From NCBI RefSeq assembly GCF_020071995.1, contig NZ_JABWTK010000006.1:248001-312000 (forward strand): DNA of 64,000 nt, read 5' to 3'. This stretch comes from Planococcus chinensis (GTDB lineage Bacteria > Bacillota > Bacilli > Bacillales_A > Planococcaceae). Shown here one piece after another: positions 40,540-50,899 of the stretch. Every line of letters starts with the position of its first letter. Position 1 is the first letter of the stretch. The position numbers and the translations under genes are program-made. The notes below the pieces were generated by a model that had not been told where the DNA came from, searched no databases, and was given only the letters and a program-made list of their open reading frames with translations.

Positions 40540-40558
40540 AATTTCTCTAAGAGAAATT
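40540..40558. repeat. Inverted repeat past the BREX operon
   Basis: AATTTCTC and GAGAAATT flank TAA, about 108 bases downstream of the helicase stop. It has no adjoining T tract, so it is either a weak terminator for the BREX transcript or an operator for the downstream 201-residue gene. The rest of 40454-40665 shows no gene I can support. Confidence 0.35.
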
Positions 40559-40665
40559 GGTCTAGTTCATTTTTAGCATGAGCCATAGACAACAAGACTA
40601 TGGAATATAAAAATAATCCTAGTTCCAGTACATTAAGCAGTGGAGAAACAACTAGTTTGGTTTTT

Positions 40666-43600
40666 CTAAAGTGCTGCTCTTTTATAAAGATCTGCCAATC
40701 TAACAACATTCTTAATGAGATAACCATCCACTACATAAATATATGTCTGAGAATAAATGTCTTCGTAATCCTCTAAATAAGGAATACTTTCAGGCAAAGA
40801 TGATGCTGCAAGAATAAACCTGTGTTCATCGTCGTTTTCGCTGACGAAATCGATGAGTCCAAGAGCGGGCTGTTTACGAACTCTCCGACCTGCTGCCTCT
40901 TCGTGTAATGCTACTATTGTTTCTACATCCTCTGGAAACACACGCCATGTATCTGAGTCTTTCACAGCTAGCTCGGCAATAACATCTATTTTTTGAAGAC
41001 TTATTGCGCCTTCACGACGGACTTGTTCGAGCCGTTCTTCTTTCCGTTCAATTTGTTCTCTTATGTTACTTTCATACTTATTAATGTTTGCACTGTTTCT
41101 GGCCCAATCGTTTTCAGATTTAAATGCTTCTAAACGGTTTTTAAGCGATTGGATACGCGCGTCAAACGCTTGAATAAGTTGTTCCTCTTTTTGGAGTGCC
41201 ATCCATTCTCGTTGTCTTCGTGCTTCTTTTTGAGCTAGGATTGCTGCTTTTTTGGCTTCCAAAAGCACTTTCCCCTCTAAAGATGGCCGTTCAATAAACG
41301 AAGCTTCGGTACTATAAAGCCAGTGCGGGGAAAGCTCCACTACTTGCCCATTAGTTCGCAACCCTACAATTTTCAACTGATTTGATACGATACGGTCGTT
41401 TCCATCTCGCAATCGGTAAGTAAATAGGACAACTTGCAGCTCTTCAGGTGCTGGCAAAGTTGCTTCATATGTTGTAAGTTTCGTCTCTAATCGTTTTTCC
41501 TCAGCTTCTGTAATCAAAAGTTTTACTAATGGATGACCTGCAGTTACTAATGCAACTTCAGAAGTAGAACGATTCCTATCGGTAGTTATGAGCCACTCTT
41601 CTCTCTTCGGCATATGCAGCCCCAAAGCTCTGGCTTTCTGCATAACGTGTTTCGGTATATAACTTACTCTTAATACATTTTTAGTTCGCTCCGTCGGAGA
41701 CATTTTTTCTCTTTCCAGTTCTCGACGTAAAAATGTATTATAAGCACGAGAAGGAAGGGCACGTAATTGAACATCATTAAATGAACGACGAACACCTGGC
41801 AAGTCAACTGTATCAGCTATGCTCTCTCTTTTCGCTAGCTCTATTAATTCCGCGTGTTCTTCGGAAAGTACTTTTTCCATTCGTGCAATTACCTGATCCA
41901 ATTGTTCTCGATTTTCAATGGAAGCAATCATTAAGTCATCTAAACTTAAATCTTGTTGCTCAAGTACTTCCCCTAAGAAATCGTATACTAAATCATTCCC
42001 TAAATCCTCACGCATGGTTTCTAATTTAGTTAGGAGTCGTTCAAATACTCTACCCTCACGAGTATTAATCGCTACTAAATTAAAAACGAAAACTTCATTT
42101 TTTTGCCCGATTCGGTGGATTCGTCCCATCCGTTGCTCTAATTTATTTGGGTTCCATGGGATATCATAGTTAATCATTTGGTTGCAGAATTGGAGGTTGA
42201 TCGACTCTCCCCCTGCATCTGTCGCAATCATTACTGGTATTTCTGCCCGGAAACGTTCAACAGACTCAATCCGCTCTTCCATGTTCATGGAGCCTTCAAT
42301 TATAGCGATATGTCCAATGCGTTCAGTTAATCTTCGTTCTAAATAACGCAGTGTATCTTTTGCTTCTGTGAAGATCAGCAACTTTTCTCCATTCGCCAGC
42401 AGTCCATTTGGTCCAAACAACGTTCGTTCTAATTCAGCGAATTTGTGTTCAATATCGTCTTCTCGGATACTTTCAACAAGTTGAATAAGATGAGATAACT
42501 GATCAATCTCAATTTGGAGTTCTACTGTATTATATTCAACTAAAGCACCTAAAGATTCTTCTTCGAATGCTTCCAGTTCTTCATTGGTTAGTTCATCTGG
42601 CTCTTCGAAACTACGTTCGAGACGTTGCTGTTCTTGGATGGCAATCGAAGAAAGTTTATCCCTGCGGCGAACCAGAGACAAGTAGATCGCTTCGATTGAA
42701 GACGAGAGACGGCGCTGTAATAACATCATGGCAAAGCTTGTGGAACGATTGCCTTCTTGTTTTGCACGGTTAAAATGCTCAGTTACATAATTCGTTACTG
42801 CTTCATAAAGTTCTAATTCACGTTCGGATAGATCGAATGTCAATGTTTTAGTTGTACGCTTTGGAAACAATGGGGTTCCATCGAATTGCACCATGGATTC
42901 TTTTAACCTACGAATGACGAATGGCCTTGCTGACTCATGTAATCGTCGCTGATTGATATCAGGGTTGAACATATCTGGATCTAGTAAGCTAAGCAAGTGC
43001 CGGTAATTCTCTCTATCTCCTTTATGGGGAGTCGCAGTAAGTAACAGAAGATGCTCTGTTACCTCCGCAATTTCTTCTCCAAGCCGGTACATCTTTGTTT
43101 TCCGTACCTGCTTCCCTTTCCGATTCTTGGTACTATATGCTGCCATTTTATGCGCTTCATCTATTATTACTAAATCATAATTAGCTGCAACAATTTTTGC
43201 CTTGATGTCCTCCCGCATTCCCCAGTATAGTGAACATAAAACTTTATCATGGCGTTCAAATGGATTTTCATTCGATGTAGCATACACCGCACGATTTATA
43301 ATCGTAAAAGTCTCACCAAATTTTGACTCAAGTTCCGCTTGCCACTGAGTTAAGACAAGCGGGGGTACTAAAATAAGAACACGCTGCGAAGCTGATCGAG
43401 CCATCATTTCACTGATCAACATACCGCTCATAATTGTTTTCCCAGCACCTGGATCATCAGCTAATAAATAACGGACTGTTGGTGTCTTCATCATTCGAGA
43501 ATACACAGCTTCAATTTGATGCGGGAGGGGCAATACGTTTTGATTTCCTCGTGCTTGGTTTTCAGCAAAAGACATATCTTGTTTGACAAGATGGTATTGA

Positions 43601-43821
43601 ATCATTTCAGCTACTTCATGACTCTCAAGCATTTGTTTTGTAATAGTAGAAGTTTCTAACTGTGTCAATTCTTCAGTAAGTACATAATCTTGATAAAATC
43701 TTTTGGATTTACGTCCCTGCAATTCTGCTAAATAGCCAATACCTGGTTCTTCTATGAAACTAATTACTTCAACTGGCTCTGCCCATTTAGGTCCGCGAAT
43801 AATTGTTCCTCGTTTAAACAT
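40666..43821 (-). CDS. SNF2/RapA-type helicase of the BREX operon (BrxHII-like)
   Basis: 1051 residues. A small N-terminal domain (1-60) precedes a superfamily 2 helicase of the HepA/RapA (SNF2) type: Walker A DDPGAGKT at 122-129, DEAH at 221-224, LTATPHKGDRENYRHLL as motif III, and the C-terminal motif VI RMGRIHRIGQKNEVFVFN. A coiled-coil, charged region follows (about 830-930). ATG 43821 lies 13 bases after the second pglX stop, so it is the last gene of the operon. BREX subtypes lacking BrxL carry a helicase instead; the COG0553-type one is called BrxHII. Its exact role in phage exclusion is unknown. Confidence 0.85.
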   Translation of the reverse strand: MFKRGTIIRGPKWAEPVEVISFIEEPGIGYLAELQGRKSKRFYQDYVLTEELTQLETSTITKQMLESHEVAEMIQYHLVKQDMSFAENQARGNQNVLPLPHQIEAVYSRMMKTPTVRYLLADDPGAGKTIMSGMLISEMMARSASQRVLILVPPLVLTQWQAELESKFGETFTIINRAVYATSNENPFERHDKVLCSLYWGMREDIKAKIVAANYDLVIIDEAHKMAAYSTKNRKGKQVRKTKMYRLGEEIAEVTEHLLLLTATPHKGDRENYRHLLSLLDPDMFNPDINQRRLHESARPFVIRRLKESMVQFDGTPLFPKRTTKTLTFDLSERELELYEAVTNYVTEHFNRAKQEGNRSTSFAMMLLQRRLSSSIEAIYLSLVRRRDKLSSIAIQEQQRLERSFEEPDELTNEELEAFEEESLGALVEYNTVELQIEIDQLSHLIQLVESIREDDIEHKFAELERTLFGPNGLLANGEKLLIFTEAKDTLRYLERRLTERIGHIAIIEGSMNMEERIESVERFRAEIPVMIATDAGGESINLQFCNQMINYDIPWNPNKLEQRMGRIHRIGQKNEVFVFNLVAINTREGRVFERLLTKLETMREDLGNDLVYDFLGEVLEQQDLSLDDLMIASIENREQLDQVIARMEKVLSEEHAELIELAKRESIADTVDLPGVRRSFNDVQLRALPSRAYNTFLRRELEREKMSPTERTKNVLRVSYIPKHVMQKARALGLHMPKREEWLITTDRNRSTSEVALVTAGHPLVKLLITEAEEKRLETKLTTYEATLPAPEELQVVLFTYRLRDGNDRIVSNQLKIVGLRTNGQVVELSPHWLYSTEASFIERPSLEGKVLLEAKKAAILAQKEARRQREWMALQKEEQLIQAFDARIQSLKNRLEAFKSENDWARNSANINKYESNIREQIERKEERLEQVRREGAISLQKIDVIAELAVKDSDTWRVFPEDVETIVALHEEAAGRRVRKQPALGLIDFVSENDDEHRFILAASSLPESIPYLEDYEDIYSQTYIYVVDGYLIKNVVRLADLYKRAAL

Positions 43822-43834
43822 CGTAACGCCTACC

Positions 43835-46800
43835 TTAGAATTTTATTTCTTTCAGAATTATATTTAGTTTCTGGTAATTGACTTTTACCCCATCGTCCAA
43901 ATCAATCGGAATTTCTTTACGTGCCAATTGATTCAGCTTGTCCTGAAAAGTTTCCAGTTCAATTCGCCGATTTTGATATACCTCCAGCTTTTTCGTTAAC
44001 TCTTTTTTGACAACTGGAGTAACCTCTCCATTCTCAAATTCCTCAAGCGTAACCCGCTCTAAATTCCGCCATTGACTTAGCAACGGAACAAAATGATTCT
44101 GCATGGCAAGACCTAACGTATATGGCGTATAGCGATGAAGATACATTAACGATTGCATTCCTTTATGTTTCCCGCTATCAATCAACCAGTATATCGGCCG
44201 CTTTTTATATAACTGGATATGATCCTTAATAAAATCTGTCATAAAGTATCTGCGTATCGCTTGTTCTACTGTTTCCCGAGGTTTTTTCCCTAATGCCTCC
44301 GCAATAAAGGAAAGATTCCCTTGTAAGGATTCTTCTCCATAAAGTATTGATAAGAATTTTTGTAACTGTTTATAGACATCTTGTTCATCAGGCAATACCT
44401 GCTCGTCGGTAAAGGTAAGAATGCCCTCTTTGACAGGTTGGTAGGTTGCATACTCTAACTGTTTCAGATTATTTCTTGCGTAAGATATGCTTTCTTCATC
44501 TAGAGAATACCGACCAAATGTGCAACCAATGAAGTATGAAAGAAAGGAACGAATATATTTATCTTTTTCCAACAAACGTAAGGTGATTTCCTTGTTATTC
44601 ACTTCGATATCATGAATAATTTTTTCTAATCCGTATATAGCTGTTAAGACGACGTTATTTTCCTTTTCTAGCAATATAGTTTTTTGAATATCTTCTTCTT
44701 TAAGATAAGTATATTTTAAATAACTTTCTTTCAAATTGTTGTTGTTTTTGTAGATGCTTGGATCATATTCCCAACTTCTCTCTGATTCATCCCAATCCTT
44801 TTTGCTTTTTTCAATTAAAGCTTCTGCGTTTTGTATTAATTTATCTAAACTCGAATCATCTATAGCAGGGATAGGAATGTTTTTAATTTGTCCAACCTCA
44901 TGATGTAAAGTTTGACTTGAAGTTTTGAGAATAGTATTTACTGGTTTAGATGCAAGAAGTGCTAATATTTTTTTTAACTCCCTGTCAGAATTCAAAAAAA
45001 CAGCAGAGCCAGTATGTCCAAATAAGCATCCCGGTGGTAAATATCTAACTCCAAAGTAAGCAGAACTAATATCTGACCATGTAACTCCTTGTCTAAACAT
45101 GTAACTCGGATTACGAATAACCGATTTTTTAAATCCCTTTATCTCTTCACCGTCATTTTCCCAGTTAATCACATGTTCAATATTTCCGTACCATTTTTTA
45201 AATTCGCCACCCTTATTAAAAGGAAACCATTTCTTTCTACTGCTCTTTGCTTCTTTTGCACTTTTCATCCCAAAACCAATTTTCGAGTAATCAACTTCCC
45301 ACCAATACCGCAAAAAACGGTTATTATCTGCAGTAGCAAGCCCTTGTCGTACATCAGCAAGGTCATTAAGGGATGGATTATTCTTAAAGGCTGCGTGAAT
45401 TGATTCATCTGCCCAATAAGCAATAGGTGAACCAGGAATTTTCATAAAATCCGAGATTTTTGGTGTATAGATGATACTTTTTTCTCTCTGTAACATTTCT
45501 ATTTCTTTGTTTATCGCATTTGATGCTTCCACAAGTCGAATATAAAGTCCGTTATAATTCGGTTCTTTTATTTCTCGCGAGACATACGCTGTACTTTGTA
45601 CCACTTCTCCGCCAATATCCTCAAATGTACGTGTACCTAAATGCAACATAGAATTAATTACAGATTCATTCAAGATTCTCTTACGTAATTTTTCATATGT
45701 TGTTAAAAACATCCAAGAATGCTGATTAATAGTTGCATTAAATCCTTTTTCTTTTGTAAAATCTGAAATTCTTTCCATAAACATTGCAAAAAGGTCTGCT
45801 TTAGAAATCGGATACCATTTCTTAGCAAAATCACCTAATTTATAATTCATTGTAGAATTACTCATATATGGAGGGTTTGTAATAACTACGTCATACTGAC
45901 TAGTTAACAGTTGATGTTGCTGAATTAATTTTCTTATAATTTGATTTTCTTGAGATTGACCGTTCATTATATTAAATATTTCTAATTGATCAGTTTCAAC
46001 TTTTTTTAACATATCTTCTAGTAATCCTATATTAATAGAGGCCGGTTGCAATAATGAGCCATATTCACGTGCATCAACATACTCCTCAAGTAAAAATTTA
46101 ACTTCCTTCAAAGTAGCTGAATCATTACTAAAAGCTAGCTCTACAAATGCTAAATCGATTCCATTAGATTCTTGAATAGCTATGATGTTAGGTTCTACTG
46201 GATTGCGCCAAACTACTCGCCCTGCGCTTTCGACAGCCTTCATCATTAATGTAAAGTAAGCAAGTTGCGCTGCACGTGTGTCTATATCAATCCCATATAA
46301 GTTATGTGTTAGTATTAATTTTGGTATCTCTCGCTTTGTATATCCTCTTTCTAAATACATTTCAAACAAGAGATCATAGGCATAAGATAAAATATGTCCC
46401 GAACCACAGGCTGGGTCAAGAACTGTAATTGATTCCAATTCAGTATTTTTATAGCTAATCTCATTTAAGTGTCTTTGCACTTCAGGACTCTGCTCAGCTG
46501 GTTCTACAAAATAATTCCATTGAGATGCTAATGCAGTGTTCTCTTCAGCTTCCAGCCAGAGTTGACCTAGAGAATTTTCAACTAAATACTTTACAATCCA
46601 CTTAGGAGTGAAAAGTTGTGTGCGAGCTGGTAGTTCCTCTTTCGATGTTTTTTTCTTTTTCATTACGATGCTTTTCAAGTCAGCAATATAGTATTGGTAC
46701 ATCCAACCAATTGATTCTACTCCGTCTTTAAAACTTTCAGTTAATCCTTCTTCAGAGAGAATTCGATCAATTACCCCATTTGGTTCCAGCATTTTGTCTG

Positions 46801-47335
46801 GCAAGACGAGTTCTGTCCAATCCTGTAATGGTTCAAATAAGAATGGCATTACTTCGCCTAATTTATTTGCTGATGCTAAAAATAATTTACGATAAGCTTC
46901 CTCTTCTTCGTTATTTATCTTTAACTCTTCAATTTCTTTTCCGTTAACATTCAAGTGATTATAATTATCCATTATTTCTGGTCTGCGAGTAATCGGATCT
47001 CGTTCAATGATTTTCACATAATCCGGCAAAACACCATTCACTTCCATGTATCGAATGGCCATAAATCGGTTAAACCACGTATAAGCTAACTCCTCTACTA
47101 ACTGATCATAACCGACTTTTTTATACTCATTGTATAATCCTTGAAAAGATCTGAGTGATGAATCCGGATACCGATTCTGATTTACAATAAGAGTGCTTCC
47201 TTCTTTTGATAACCATTCATCAAACTGTGGTACTGATTCCGAATTCAGCCCAAAGTTATCCAACCTTTTTTCAACTGCAGCCCGCAGATAAATCCTTTCA
47301 GTTGGCGCAAATCTTGATAATGTTTTTTTATCCAC
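43835..47335 (-). CDS. pglX: BREX adenine-specific DNA methyltransferase PglX, second copy
   Basis: 1166 residues from GTG 47335, which has AGGAGAG eight bases upstream and aligns with the start of the first copy; a longer frame would add 23 residues. Motif I is DPACGSGHIL and motif IV is ITNPPYMSN, so SAM binding and N6-adenine transfer should be intact. The N-terminal block (LVEELAYTWFNRFMAIRYME) and the last 185 residues are shared with the first copy, the latter almost perfectly, while the central and target-recognition regions differ widely. It lies 81 bases after the first copy. The pair probably methylates two different sequences. Confidence 0.92.
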   Translation of the reverse strand: MDKKTLSRFAPTERIYLRAAVEKRLDNFGLNSESVPQFDEWLSKEGSTLIVNQNRYPDSSLRSFQGLYNEYKKVGYDQLVEELAYTWFNRFMAIRYMEVNGVLPDYVKIIERDPITRRPEIMDNYNHLNVNGKEIEELKINNEEEEAYRKLFLASANKLGEVMPFLFEPLQDWTELVLPDKMLEPNGVIDRILSEEGLTESFKDGVESIGWMYQYYIADLKSIVMKKKKTSKEELPARTQLFTPKWIVKYLVENSLGQLWLEAEENTALASQWNYFVEPAEQSPEVQRHLNEISYKNTELESITVLDPACGSGHILSYAYDLLFEMYLERGYTKREIPKLILTHNLYGIDIDTRAAQLAYFTLMMKAVESAGRVVWRNPVEPNIIAIQESNGIDLAFVELAFSNDSATLKEVKFLLEEYVDAREYGSLLQPASINIGLLEDMLKKVETDQLEIFNIMNGQSQENQIIRKLIQQHQLLTSQYDVVITNPPYMSNSTMNYKLGDFAKKWYPISKADLFAMFMERISDFTKEKGFNATINQHSWMFLTTYEKLRKRILNESVINSMLHLGTRTFEDIGGEVVQSTAYVSREIKEPNYNGLYIRLVEASNAINKEIEMLQREKSIIYTPKISDFMKIPGSPIAYWADESIHAAFKNNPSLNDLADVRQGLATADNNRFLRYWWEVDYSKIGFGMKSAKEAKSSRKKWFPFNKGGEFKKWYGNIEHVINWENDGEEIKGFKKSVIRNPSYMFRQGVTWSDISSAYFGVRYLPPGCLFGHTGSAVFLNSDRELKKILALLASKPVNTILKTSSQTLHHEVGQIKNIPIPAIDDSSLDKLIQNAEALIEKSKKDWDESERSWEYDPSIYKNNNNLKESYLKYTYLKEEDIQKTILLEKENNVVLTAIYGLEKIIHDIEVNNKEITLRLLEKDKYIRSFLSYFIGCTFGRYSLDEESISYARNNLKQLEYATYQPVKEGILTFTDEQVLPDEQDVYKQLQKFLSILYGEESLQGNLSFIAEALGKKPRETVEQAIRRYFMTDFIKDHIQLYKKRPIYWLIDSGKHKGMQSLMYLHRYTPYTLGLAMQNHFVPLLSQWRNLERVTLEEFENGEVTPVVKKELTKKLEVYQNRRIELETFQDKLNQLARKEIPIDLDDGVKVNYQKLNIILKEIKF
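43887..44425. repeat. Direct repeat copy 2: 3' end of second pglX
   Basis: 539 bases that match 47469-48007 without gaps and with only about six differences on reading the two side by side. The flanking sequence on both sides drops abruptly to much lower identity. Confidence 0.9.
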
Positions 47336-47416
47336 TTTTATATCTCTCCTATGCAACAAAGAAGATTGAATATATAATTCAACCTTCCCTTTACTGTTTC
47401 TCATTTTCTATAACTT

Positions 47417-50400
47417 TTAAAACTTGATACTTATAAGAATATCCTCAAGCATTTGGTAATTTTCTTTAACCCCATCGTCCAAATCAATCGGAATTTCTTT
47501 ACGTGCCAATTGATTCAGCTTGTCCTGAAAAGTTTCCAGTTCAATTCTCCGATTTTGATATACCTCCAGCTTTTTCGTTAACTCTTTTTTGACAACTGGA
47601 GTAACCTCTCCATTCTCAAATTCCTCAAGCGTAACCCGCTCTAAATTCCGCCATTGACTTAGCAACGGAACAAAATGATTCTGCATGGCAAGACCTAACG
47701 TATACGGCGTATAGCGATGAAGATACATTAACGATTGCATTCCTTTATGTTTCCCGCTATCAATCAACCAGTATATCGGCCGCTTTTTATATAACTGGAT
47801 ATGATCCTTAATAAAATCTGTCATAAAGTATCTGCGTATCGCTTGTTCTACTGTTTCCCGAGGTTTTTTCCCTAATGCCTCCGCAATAAAGGAAAGATTG
47901 TCTTGTAAAGTTTCTTCTCCATAAAGTATTGATAAGAATTTTTGTAACTGTTTATAGACATCTTGTTCATCAGGCAATACCTGCTCGTCGGTAAAGGTAA
48001 GAATGCCATCTTTTACTGGTTGGTATAATGAATAATTTGATTCTCTCCATTCACCTCCCGCATAAACGATTCCTTTTTTAGCTAACGAAAAACGTCCAAG
48101 CGTGCATCCTATAAAGTAAGACAAAAATTCTTTATTTATTTGTAAAGATGATAACGGACGAATTGTTTTTTCAACTAGCTTTTGTTTGTTAATATTTTCC
48201 TCTATGCCAATGTTAAATAAACCACTTACTTTTTCATTTAAAATTGTTTCTTTTGTTAACATTTCATTTATCCACTCAGAAATCTGTGTCTGATTTAAAA
48301 CAACATATTCTTTAATATTAAATTCATTTTCATGTAACTTTCCTAAAAAGTCATAAGAAGTTTCCTTTGAATCCCATTCTTGCTTAGCTATACGGATTAA
48401 GTCATTAGTTATTATTTTAGAATCTTCATCAGGCATTGTATAAGGCAGCCGCTTTAAAATGCCCGCATCAAAATTAATAGTAGAAGACAAGTTTTGGATT
48501 AACCCCCAAATTGTATCTGAATTTAATAAACCAATAATACCTGTTGTTTTCTCCATTGAGTTAGAAAAGACAGTCATTCCAGCATTACTAAATAGAACTC
48601 CCTTGGGTTGGTATCTTACAGCTAACCTACTTGATGAGATAGCAGACCAAGTAGCTCCATCTCTGAACATAAAATTTAAGTTCTTAAGTGTTCTGGTATA
48701 ATTTTTGTATTTTGCTGTTGCAAATTCTTTAATTTCTTTACCGTCATTCTCCCAATTAATAACATACTCCATATTCCCATACCATTTTCTAAATTCCCCT
48801 CCCTTATTGAAAGGGAACCACTTTTTTCTACTATTTTTTGCTTCTATTGCATTTTCCATTTGGAAACCAATTTTCGAGTAATCAACTTCCCACCAAAAAC
48901 GTAAGAATCGTTCATTATCAGAGGTTTGTAATCCTACCCGTACATCAGCTACCTCATCTAAAGATGGATAATTCTTAAAAGCTGCGTAGATTGATTCGTC
49001 AGCCCAGTAAGCAATAGGTGCTCCTGGAATATTGTTGAAATTTTTACTATTTACTCGATAACGATATGAAACCGCGTTATTTATTACTGCTTCTCTCAAG
49101 AAATTTCCTTGATCTCCTCTAAGTTCTGAGAGTCGGATATATTCCCCAACTGGATCTTTGTCTTGTTTTTGAATAACAAAAGTACAAATTGGAACCGTCG
49201 CTTCTTCAAAAGCCGAATACTCTAATTGAACAAGACTAGAGAAAGAGAACTTACTAACGATATGACGACGCAACTTCTCATGACTAGATATAAACATCCA
49301 CGTAAATGGTGTCATCATCCCTATGTATCCGTTTTTTGTGGCCATTTCCAGACAGCGAGCTATGAAAGAAGAGTACAAGTCGGATTTGAAATCGTTAAAT
49401 TCCTCCGTTAAAAATGTTTTCAAAGAAGGATTAAACTTATTGTGGTACGGTGGATTCGTTACTACGATTTGATACTGATCAGCTAGTAGTTTCGCTTGAC
49501 GTAGGACTGGTATAAGTTTGGAAATTGCAGATTGCTTTAAAGCTTCTTCATACAAATCAGCAATTTGTTGTTCTTTCAATGACTCAAGTAATTCTAAAAG
49601 AGAGGTATAGTCAATATTCGCAGGTCTAATCAATGAACCAAACTGCTTGGCATTCTCGAACTTAATAATTAACTCTTGCAAAACATCTATTTTTTTTTCA
49701 TATTGAGCAAACCATTTCCATTCTTCTTCTGTTAAAGGTACAGAATCACGAATTTCGAGCACGTTACCTACTTTAGAAGTTACTTGGCGCAAGAAACGCT
49801 TATTTGTTTCTGCTGCTTTCATGTAAAGAGTAAAGTTCGCAATTTGGGCTGCCCGCCAATCAATATCACAGCCAAATAAATTGTTCTTTAGGATCAAAGA
49901 TCCGATCTCTGAGCGACGATACCCTTGTTCTAAATACATTTCATAGAAATGCTCGAACGCTGCAACGAGTATATGTCCTGATCCACACGCGGGATCAATG
50001 AATTTGATTTGCTCTAAGTTATCTTGAAATTCAGGTAAAAGCTTTTTAGAGTTTTCATGCTTTAAGTAGTATGGCCATTGAGTTGATAAGTCGTTCTGTG
50101 GTTGCCACTCATCATATAGTTTTCCAACCGTATTTTCTGTCATATAATCGACAATCCAACGAGGCGTGAACAATTGAGTGACGACAGGCAAATCTTCTTT
50201 TTTAACTGCATTGTTACGTAACCCGCCAACTTGTTTCTTTTTTTCACTCATATAAAACTGATATAACCAACCGATGGATTCAACGCCAGCCTCAAAACTC
50301 TGAGACAGTCCTTCTTCTTCAAGAATTCTATCGACTATGCCACCAGGTGTTAAAATATTTTCAGGCATTCCTATCTCTGTCCAATCTTGATCGGCAGGAA

Positions 50401-50899
50401 ACAAAAATGGCATGGAAACGCTCAATTGTTTTAAAGAGGCAATAAATAAAATACGGTATGCCTCTTCCTCTTCGTTGGCTATCTTTAATTCTTCAATTTC
50501 TGCTCCATCAACTTTCAAATGGGTATAGTTATCCATAATTTCTGGTCTACGTGTTATAGGATCACGTTCGATAATTTTCACATAATCCGGCAAGACACTA
50601 TTCACTTCCATGTATCGAATCGCCATGAATCGGTTAAACCACGTATAAGCTAATTCCTCCACTAAATGATCATATCCAACTTTCTTGAGTTCATTAAAGA
50701 GCTCTTGAAAAGCTTGATAATTAGATCTTGGGTAAGCTTTTTTGTTCACTATAATTGCTTCCCCTTCTTCCTTTAGCCATTTACTAAATAGAGAAGGTTG
50801 ATCACCGGTCAATCCAAGGCTCGCTAGCCTTTTTTCAACAGCAGCGCGTAAAGAATTTCGTTCTGCGGGTGCAAATCGTTCTAATGCTTTTTTATTCAT
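47417..50899 (-). CDS. pglX: BREX adenine-specific DNA methyltransferase PglX, first copy
   Basis: 1160 residues. The SAM-binding motif DPACGSG lies at 302-308 and the catalytic NPPY at 482-485. The large C-terminal half contains YWADESIYAAFKNYPSL and KKWFPFNKGGEFRKWYGN, typical of BREX PglX, and probably the target recognition region. It adds N6-methyl groups to host adenines and is needed for phage exclusion. ATG 50899 overlaps the pglZ stop by four bases (ATGA), indicating coupled translation. In the common type 1 layout pglX precedes pglZ, so the order is inverted here. A second, diverged pglX follows directly. Confidence 0.95.
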   Translation of the reverse strand: MNKKALERFAPAERNSLRAAVEKRLASLGLTGDQPSLFSKWLKEEGEAIIVNKKAYPRSNYQAFQELFNELKKVGYDHLVEELAYTWFNRFMAIRYMEVNSVLPDYVKIIERDPITRRPEIMDNYTHLKVDGAEIEELKIANEEEEAYRILFIASLKQLSVSMPFLFPADQDWTEIGMPENILTPGGIVDRILEEEGLSQSFEAGVESIGWLYQFYMSEKKKQVGGLRNNAVKKEDLPVVTQLFTPRWIVDYMTENTVGKLYDEWQPQNDLSTQWPYYLKHENSKKLLPEFQDNLEQIKFIDPACGSGHILVAAFEHFYEMYLEQGYRRSEIGSLILKNNLFGCDIDWRAAQIANFTLYMKAAETNKRFLRQVTSKVGNVLEIRDSVPLTEEEWKWFAQYEKKIDVLQELIIKFENAKQFGSLIRPANIDYTSLLELLESLKEQQIADLYEEALKQSAISKLIPVLRQAKLLADQYQIVVTNPPYHNKFNPSLKTFLTEEFNDFKSDLYSSFIARCLEMATKNGYIGMMTPFTWMFISSHEKLRRHIVSKFSFSSLVQLEYSAFEEATVPICTFVIQKQDKDPVGEYIRLSELRGDQGNFLREAVINNAVSYRYRVNSKNFNNIPGAPIAYWADESIYAAFKNYPSLDEVADVRVGLQTSDNERFLRFWWEVDYSKIGFQMENAIEAKNSRKKWFPFNKGGEFRKWYGNMEYVINWENDGKEIKEFATAKYKNYTRTLKNLNFMFRDGATWSAISSSRLAVRYQPKGVLFSNAGMTVFSNSMEKTTGIIGLLNSDTIWGLIQNLSSTINFDAGILKRLPYTMPDEDSKIITNDLIRIAKQEWDSKETSYDFLGKLHENEFNIKEYVVLNQTQISEWINEMLTKETILNEKVSGLFNIGIEENINKQKLVEKTIRPLSSLQINKEFLSYFIGCTLGRFSLAKKGIVYAGGEWRESNYSLYQPVKDGILTFTDEQVLPDEQDVYKQLQKFLSILYGEETLQDNLSFIAEALGKKPRETVEQAIRRYFMTDFIKDHIQLYKKRPIYWLIDSGKHKGMQSLMYLHRYTPYTLGLAMQNHFVPLLSQWRNLERVTLEEFENGEVTPVVKKELTKKLEVYQNRRIELETFQDKLNQLARKEIPIDLDDGVKENYQMLEDILISIKF
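47469..48007. repeat. Direct repeat copy 1: 3' end of first pglX
   Basis: Partner of 43887-44425: the same 539-base length, no gaps and about six substitutions. The copies are in direct orientation, 3582 bases apart. Recombination between them would delete the second pglX and leave one intact gene. Confidence 0.9.

Noticed and set aside
40524..40727. 67-residue hydrophobic minus-strand frame at the end of the BREX operon
   Set aside because: Starts inside the helicase gene in another frame without a ribosome site and contains the inverted repeat at 40540-40558.
43835..50899. Invertible pglX cassette driven by the serine recombinase
   Set aside because: Both pglX genes are full length and in the same orientation, and I found no inverted repeats flanking parts of them; only the direct repeats are supported.
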